25,642 nt of DNA from a virus: the IMG/VR virus record IMGVR_UViG_3300010354_000573, positions 1 through 25,642 of that record, one strand, 5' to 3'. The number at the start of each line of letters is the position of its first letter. Positions within the stretch are counted from its first letter, which is position 1. The notes under the pieces are model-generated. The model was not told where the DNA came from. It did not search any database and saw nothing but the letters and a program-made list of their open reading frames with translations. The translations under genes were made by a program, and so were the position numbers. This document shows, one piece after another, positions 21,848 through 25,642 of this stretch.

Positions 21848-24800
21848 TTATTCATACTGTGCCTTTAATGCAGTTCTTCTCACTATTGTTGGAGAAGTTT
21901 CAATTCCAGATAAACCATTATGTTTTGGAACAGTAAATGATATTGGATTTGTTCTAGAATCAAAGTTGAACATTCTTCCCCAACTATAAGTTCCAACTCT
22001 ACCTGTGGTATCAAAACCAACAGAATCGAGAGTTACTGAAGTTGTAGCAACTCCAACAATTGATAATACGTTACTGTAGACAGTAACTATTCCAGAAACT
22101 CCATTATTATCAACTTGATCTGCTCTATAGATATTATCTATGAAGGAAGTTCCAACTCCAACGGTGCTCACGCTAGTGGAAACAAGAATTGAAGTAACAC
22201 CAAGTCCAGTTACAGTATTTCTTGCAACATAATAATCCCCAGTGGTAATACCACTTCTTTCAATAAATGGATTTAATTGAGAACTTGCAGCAATTCTATT
22301 TGTATTCAATCCAACATCACTTTGAATACTGAATATTAACATTGGAGTATTTGTACCAATTCCAGTTGCACTACTTGCAATACTTACAATCTTACCATAG
22401 TCACCCTCTACATTCACGCTACTAAAGTGCTCATAAACTGTAGATTGTGGGGAAATAATGACTTTTACATCTGATGTTGAAATATAACCAAATCCACCAT
22501 CAACAATTGTCAGAGAGGAAATATTTCCTGAGGCAGAGACATTTGCAGTGATTGTAGCACTTGTTTTCTCACCATCAGATGTATAATACTTGCTAGTAGA
22601 TCCGACACCAACGACAAATGATCCATTATCAGTCAGAGAATATAAAGAATCAGAAACTGATGTTTTGAGTGACCAATTAACACCATCTAAGGAGTTTGCA
22701 ACAACTCCATTCTCACCAGAAGCAACAAATACATTTGAACTAAAGGTTACTGTATAGAAATCGTCTGTTGATCCAAGAGAATTGGTAATCCAAGGACCAT
22801 TTAATAAAGTAGAGAATCCAACAGTTCCATTATCACCAACTACAACGTACTTGTTCTTTCCATAAACAATATCATTTAAGTTTTCATTTGAAGATGATGG
22901 TGGTCTAACAACAGTGAACTGTCTGTTTGTGATAGATCCCATAACAGAGGAAATTATCACTCCACTGTTACCAACAGCAACAAATTGATCATCTACACTT
23001 GAGTAGATGACAGAATTTAAATTATTTGTTACATTGGACACTGGGTTAACTAATGTATCAACAAAAGATGGGATATTAATCAACCAAACAGTTCCAATAC
23101 CAGCAGGATCTCCAGTGTAAATGGTTCCACTTGAATTTAACCACTTACCATTCTGTGGATATACATTATCCGATACTAAAACTGTTCCTCCAGTTCCAAC
23201 AGCGACAAACTTATCTCTACCATAAGCAACAGAAACAAACTTTCTTGTTGTGCTTGATGGTGTAAAGATCCATCTGCCAAGTCCTCCTGGTTCTGCAACA
23301 TAAGAATAAATTGTTGATGCACTCCAGTTAGAACCATAATTAGTTGAGTATCCAACTTTTGCATCTGAACCAACACCAACCCAAGTCGTGCTTCCAAAAG
23401 CAACACTATTTAATTGATTATTAGTGGTGAATGATGGGGTAGTTCTTGTCCAAGTTGATAATGTTGTAGATGTTGAAATTCCACCATTTTCATCACATGC
23501 AAGATACATGAAGTTAGATCCATCATATTTAATATCTCTTAAGATTGTTTGATTTATTGTGGTTGTAACTCCAGACACCCAAGTTTTACCAACTTCTAAC
23601 ACTTGAGATTGTGAATAAACACCTACATCAGGTGATGTGATATATCCAGATCCAGAAGATGTTAATGTTAAGGATGTAATCGATCCACCAGCAGAAACTG
23701 AAGATACAGTTGCCTTTGCAGCAACACTATCTGGAGATTCTTTAATAATGGTAATATTAGTATCACCTTCTAAAGTATTGTCAATAACTCTATATTCTGG
23801 ATAAGAGTGCTCAACATAAATTTCAGAATCGGAAACAGAAAGATCTTTGATTAATTTTGTTGCTGGATATACTCTTGGTTCAAGGTAATCTCTTGCTTTA
23901 CTTATGATTTCGCCACCAATAATTAAGTCAGAAGTTTGTTTAGTCCAAGTTATACATCTGTTGAAATTTGGATCTGTTGATATTCCGATATCATTATAAT
24001 CATTTGTCTGTGCTTTGTCAGAACTTGTAAGATCGATTACAGTTCTATCAAATTGTGCCAAGACACCTCTAGCAGATTCTAATTTTAAGGTATCTCCAAC
24101 TTTAATTGATTGTAATGGAGTTTCTGAAATAACATCTCCAGAAGAACCTTGATAGAAAAGAATTTTTAATTTACTGCTAGGTCTTGGTGCTTCTGCAAAT
24201 TCAAATTTAGTACCTCCAGTAAAGAAGTAATCTTTACCAGGAATTTGAAGAACATCATTAATGAATACAAGTAAGTTATTTTGAAGTACAATTCCAGATC
24301 CAGGACTAGATTCAATACTATATGGTTCTGGGAGTAGATTTGTTGTTCTAGTTAAAGTAAAGATTCTCTTGACGCCATCAAATTCATTTGAGAAGTCATC
24401 AATCTTAATCAATTGTCCAAAAGTCCATCCAGCAAATTTGTCTGTGTATACACTCTTAACAGTAAATGTTATAGTGCTTCCTATTCCAACTACAGATGGA
24501 CTTGAGAGTTGAAGAACTTCATTCTCCTTATAACCCATTCCACGATCAACAATATTGTAGGAAAGTAAACTTCCACCAACACCAACTACAACATCAACTA
24601 TTGCCCCAGATCCAGATCCACCAGTCAGAGATCTGTATGAGTAAGATCCTCCAGTGTATCCAGTTCCTACTCCAACTTCAACCTCATTAATAATACCTTT
24701 TCTTGGTAAAGATTCTCTACCACTTCCAGTGAAAGATATTGTTGTGATTCCAGAAACACCATCGTCAATCAATTCATAGTCAGTTGTTGTATCAACACCA

Positions 24801-25642
24801 ACAGGTCTTTGGAAGATATTATTGATAAGGATTATGCCATTATGGGTGCTAATTCCTGTAAGATTTTGGGTATCATTCAGTAAAACAAATGATTTTCCAG
24901 TTCCTACTAAACCAGTAAATTGATGGGAAATATCATCAAAGATATAATTCTTATCGTAGTTCTTTCTATAGAATGCTCTTCCAGCAAAGGTTGAGTGTGT
25001 AGAAATTCCAGGATTTAGGGTAGTAAAACCTACAGGTCCATATGGGGCAGTGCTAAAGTAAATATGACCCTTAGAAATCTTATAATCACCCTGAAGAACA
25101 GTTACTGCTGCGCCTACAGTGTGCGCTGCTGAAACAGTATCAAATTTACCTCTATTTACCAGTAAAACGTTTGTTGATCCAAGTCCAACAGTTCTAACAC
25201 TTAGAATTTCACTATCAATTTGAAGTAAAGTATTGGATGCTATTGAAGTTATTCCAGATAAAGTAATCGTAGTTGAAGCAGCGCCAACTCCAGTCGCAAG
25301 ACCAACACTGATACTCTTCTTAGACAATGGACTCTGAATGATGTTATCAACGGTAATTAATACTCTTGGATCAGCAATAGTCGAATCTACAGAGAAACTG
25401 TGACTTGTTCCAGCACCAACTGTCAATCCTACCCCAGACAATGATCTAAACTGGAAGAACAAATTATTTACAGTAGCGTCTGTTTTAATTCCAGAAACTT
25501 TAAAGTTATTATCATCTACTTTATAAACATAAAGTTCAGTTGGCAATCTGTCTGTAGAAACTCCAGATGCAGTTCTTGATGTTGTCGCAATCGCAACTGC
25601 GCTGCCATTACCAGGATCATAAACTATTTTTTCTCCAGTTGA
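21848..25642 (-). CDS. Giant baseplate-region protein with 7-blade propeller (5' end outside window)
   Basis: The frame is open to the right edge of the window; the TTG at 25546 is not a start, because reading continues upstream without stop (GEKIVYDPGNGSAVAIATTS precedes it). 1264 residues are visible. It contains an IDSEILSV...VNRGKFDTVSAAHTVGA unit near the visible N-terminus (about 25090-25270), several GxGY-type units (about 24500-24690, 23620-23700, 22445-22540), and between about 22557 and 23560 seven propeller blades with VAVGxxGxxxxS signatures and SxDGxxW-type Asp-box ends (SLDGVNWSLKTS, STNYGSNWSAST). It lies just before gp8, the place of T4 gene 7 (baseplate wedge, 1032 aa), but I cannot see decisive gp7 residues. 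A role in wedge assembly or host contact is inferred. Confidence 0.85.
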   Translation of the reverse strand, partial: STGEKIVYDPGNGSAVAIATTSRTASGVSTDRLPTELYVYKVDDNNFKVSGIKTDATVNNLFFQFRSLSGVGLTVGAGTSHSFSVDSTIADPRVLITVDNIIQSPLSKKSISVGLATGVGAASTTITLSGITSIASNTLLQIDSEILSVRTVGLGSTNVLLVNRGKFDTVSAAHTVGAAVTVLQGDYKISKGHIYFSTAPYGPVGFTTLNPGISTHSTFAGRAFYRKNYDKNYIFDDISHQFTGLVGTGKSFVLLNDTQNLTGISTHNGIILINNIFQRPVGVDTTTDYELIDDGVSGITTISFTGSGRESLPRKGIINEVEVGVGTGYTGGSYSYRSLTGGSGSGAIVDVVVGVGGSLLSYNIVDRGMGYKENEVLQLSSPSVVGIGSTITFTVKSVYTDKFAGWTFGQLIKIDDFSNEFDGVKRIFTLTRTTNLLPEPYSIESSPGSGIVLQNNLLVFINDVLQIPGKDYFFTGGTKFEFAEAPRPSSKLKILFYQGSSGDVISETPLQSIKVGDTLKLESARGVLAQFDRTVIDLTSSDKAQTNDYNDIGISTDPNFNRCITWTKQTSDLIIGGEIISKARDYLEPRVYPATKLIKDLSVSDSEIYVEHSYPEYRVIDNTLEGDTNITIIKESPDSVAAKATVSSVSAGGSITSLTLTSSGSGYITSPDVGVYSQSQVLEVGKTWVSGVTTTINQTILRDIKYDGSNFMYLACDENGGISTSTTLSTWTRTTPSFTTNNQLNSVAFGSTTWVGVGSDAKVGYSTNYGSNWSASTIYSYVAEPGGLGRWIFTPSSTTRKFVSVAYGRDKFVAVGTGGTVLVSDNVYPQNGKWLNSSGTIYTGDPAGIGTVWLINIPSFVDTLVNPVSNVTNNLNSVIYSSVDDQFVAVGNSGVIISSVMGSITNRQFTVVRPPSSSNENLNDIVYGKNKYVVVGDNGTVGFSTLLNGPWITNSLGSTDDFYTVTFSSNVFVASGENGVVANSLDGVNWSLKTSVSDSLYSLTDNGSFVVGVGSTSKYYTSDGEKTSATITANVSASGNISSLTIVDGGFGYISTSDVKVIISPQSTVYEHFSSVNVEGDYGKIVSIASSATGIGTNTPMLIFSIQSDVGLNTNRIAASSQLNPFIERSGITTGDYYVARNTVTGLGVTSILVSTSVSTVGVGTSFIDNIYRADQVDNNGVSGIVTVYSNVLSIVGVATTSVTLDSVGFDTTGRVGTYSWGRMFNFDSRTNPISFTVPKHNGLSGIETSPTIVRRTALKAQYE
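22557..23560 (-). repeat. Seven beta-propeller repeats (about 48 aa each)
   Basis: Seven consecutive units start with patterns such as LNSVAFGSTTWVGVGS, FVSVAYGRDKFVAVGTGG, LNDIVYGKNKYVVVGDNG and FYTVTFSSNVFVASGENG, and most end in a Trp-containing strand. The spacing of about 48 residues and the count of seven suggest a closed propeller of BNR or Ycf48-like type. Confidence 0.75.

Noticed and set aside
25544-25546. TTG start for the giant right-edge gene
   Set aside because: The frame stays open to the window edge with a protein-like sequence upstream, so this is an internal codon and the true start lies outside.
1-25642. Host-derived metabolic genes, tRNAs, CRISPR arrays or integration sites
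   Set aside because: I looked for photosystem, nucleotide and stress genes, tRNA-like cloverleaves and regularly spaced repeats and saw none.

Overview
The window looks like part of the late, virion-morphogenesis region of a T4-like marine cyanophage (Kyanoviridae type, infecting Prochlorococcus or Synechococcus). The evidence is a set of recognisable neck, packaging and baseplate genes (gp8, gp13, gp14, gp15, gp16 in T4 relative order), a giant DUF4815-type structural protein, several small proteins of cyanophage type (including a DUF4278 protein with two YRGxxY motifs), and an AT-rich composition (by eye about mid-30s % GC). No tRNA, rRNA, CRISPR, integrase or insertion sequence was seen.

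Layout. Almost everything is on the minus strand, so the natural reading direction is right to left. 25642-12489 is the baseplate/adsorption module: a 5'-partial giant protein in the gp7 position with a seven-blade propeller, gp8, a 2504-aa DUF4815 protein and a 68-aa coiled coil. 12463-9875 holds four small or fibrous tail/fibre proteins, two of which end in the same DGGxF tail. 9849-6097 is the neck and packaging block gp13-gp14-gp15-gp16. 6083-5003 holds two overlapping unknown genes, one with two hydrophobic segments. 2964-1 holds a mosaic basic protein assembled from many short marine-phage modules, a 104-aa protein with what looks like a capsid-targeting peptide, and the start of another virion protein running off the left edge.

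Set into this is a plus-strand island (3025-5019). It has three genes for exported proteins (two of them tandem paralogues), a structured non-coding element, and a chain of four tiny genes linked by ATGA overlaps or a strong ribosome site, closed by a probable terminator inside the opposing gene.

Regulation. Seven minus-strand copies of a T4-late-promoter-like octamer ([T/A/G]ATAAATA) lie just upstream of minus-strand genes, most with a predicted leader of only 8-21 nt and little or no Shine-Dalgarno sequence. Within transcripts, genes are tightly packed with TAATG, ATGA or 1-5 nt junctions.

Cross-cutting theme. Three short beta-rich modules (a GGxGY repeat, an RGxDxxxxxHxxG unit and a GETVTGxxSxxxAxV unit) recur in several different virion proteins: gp14, gp15, gp8, the DUF4815 protein and the gp7-position protein. 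gp8, gp14 and gp15 are all longer than their T4 counterparts, and the extra length coincides with these modules.
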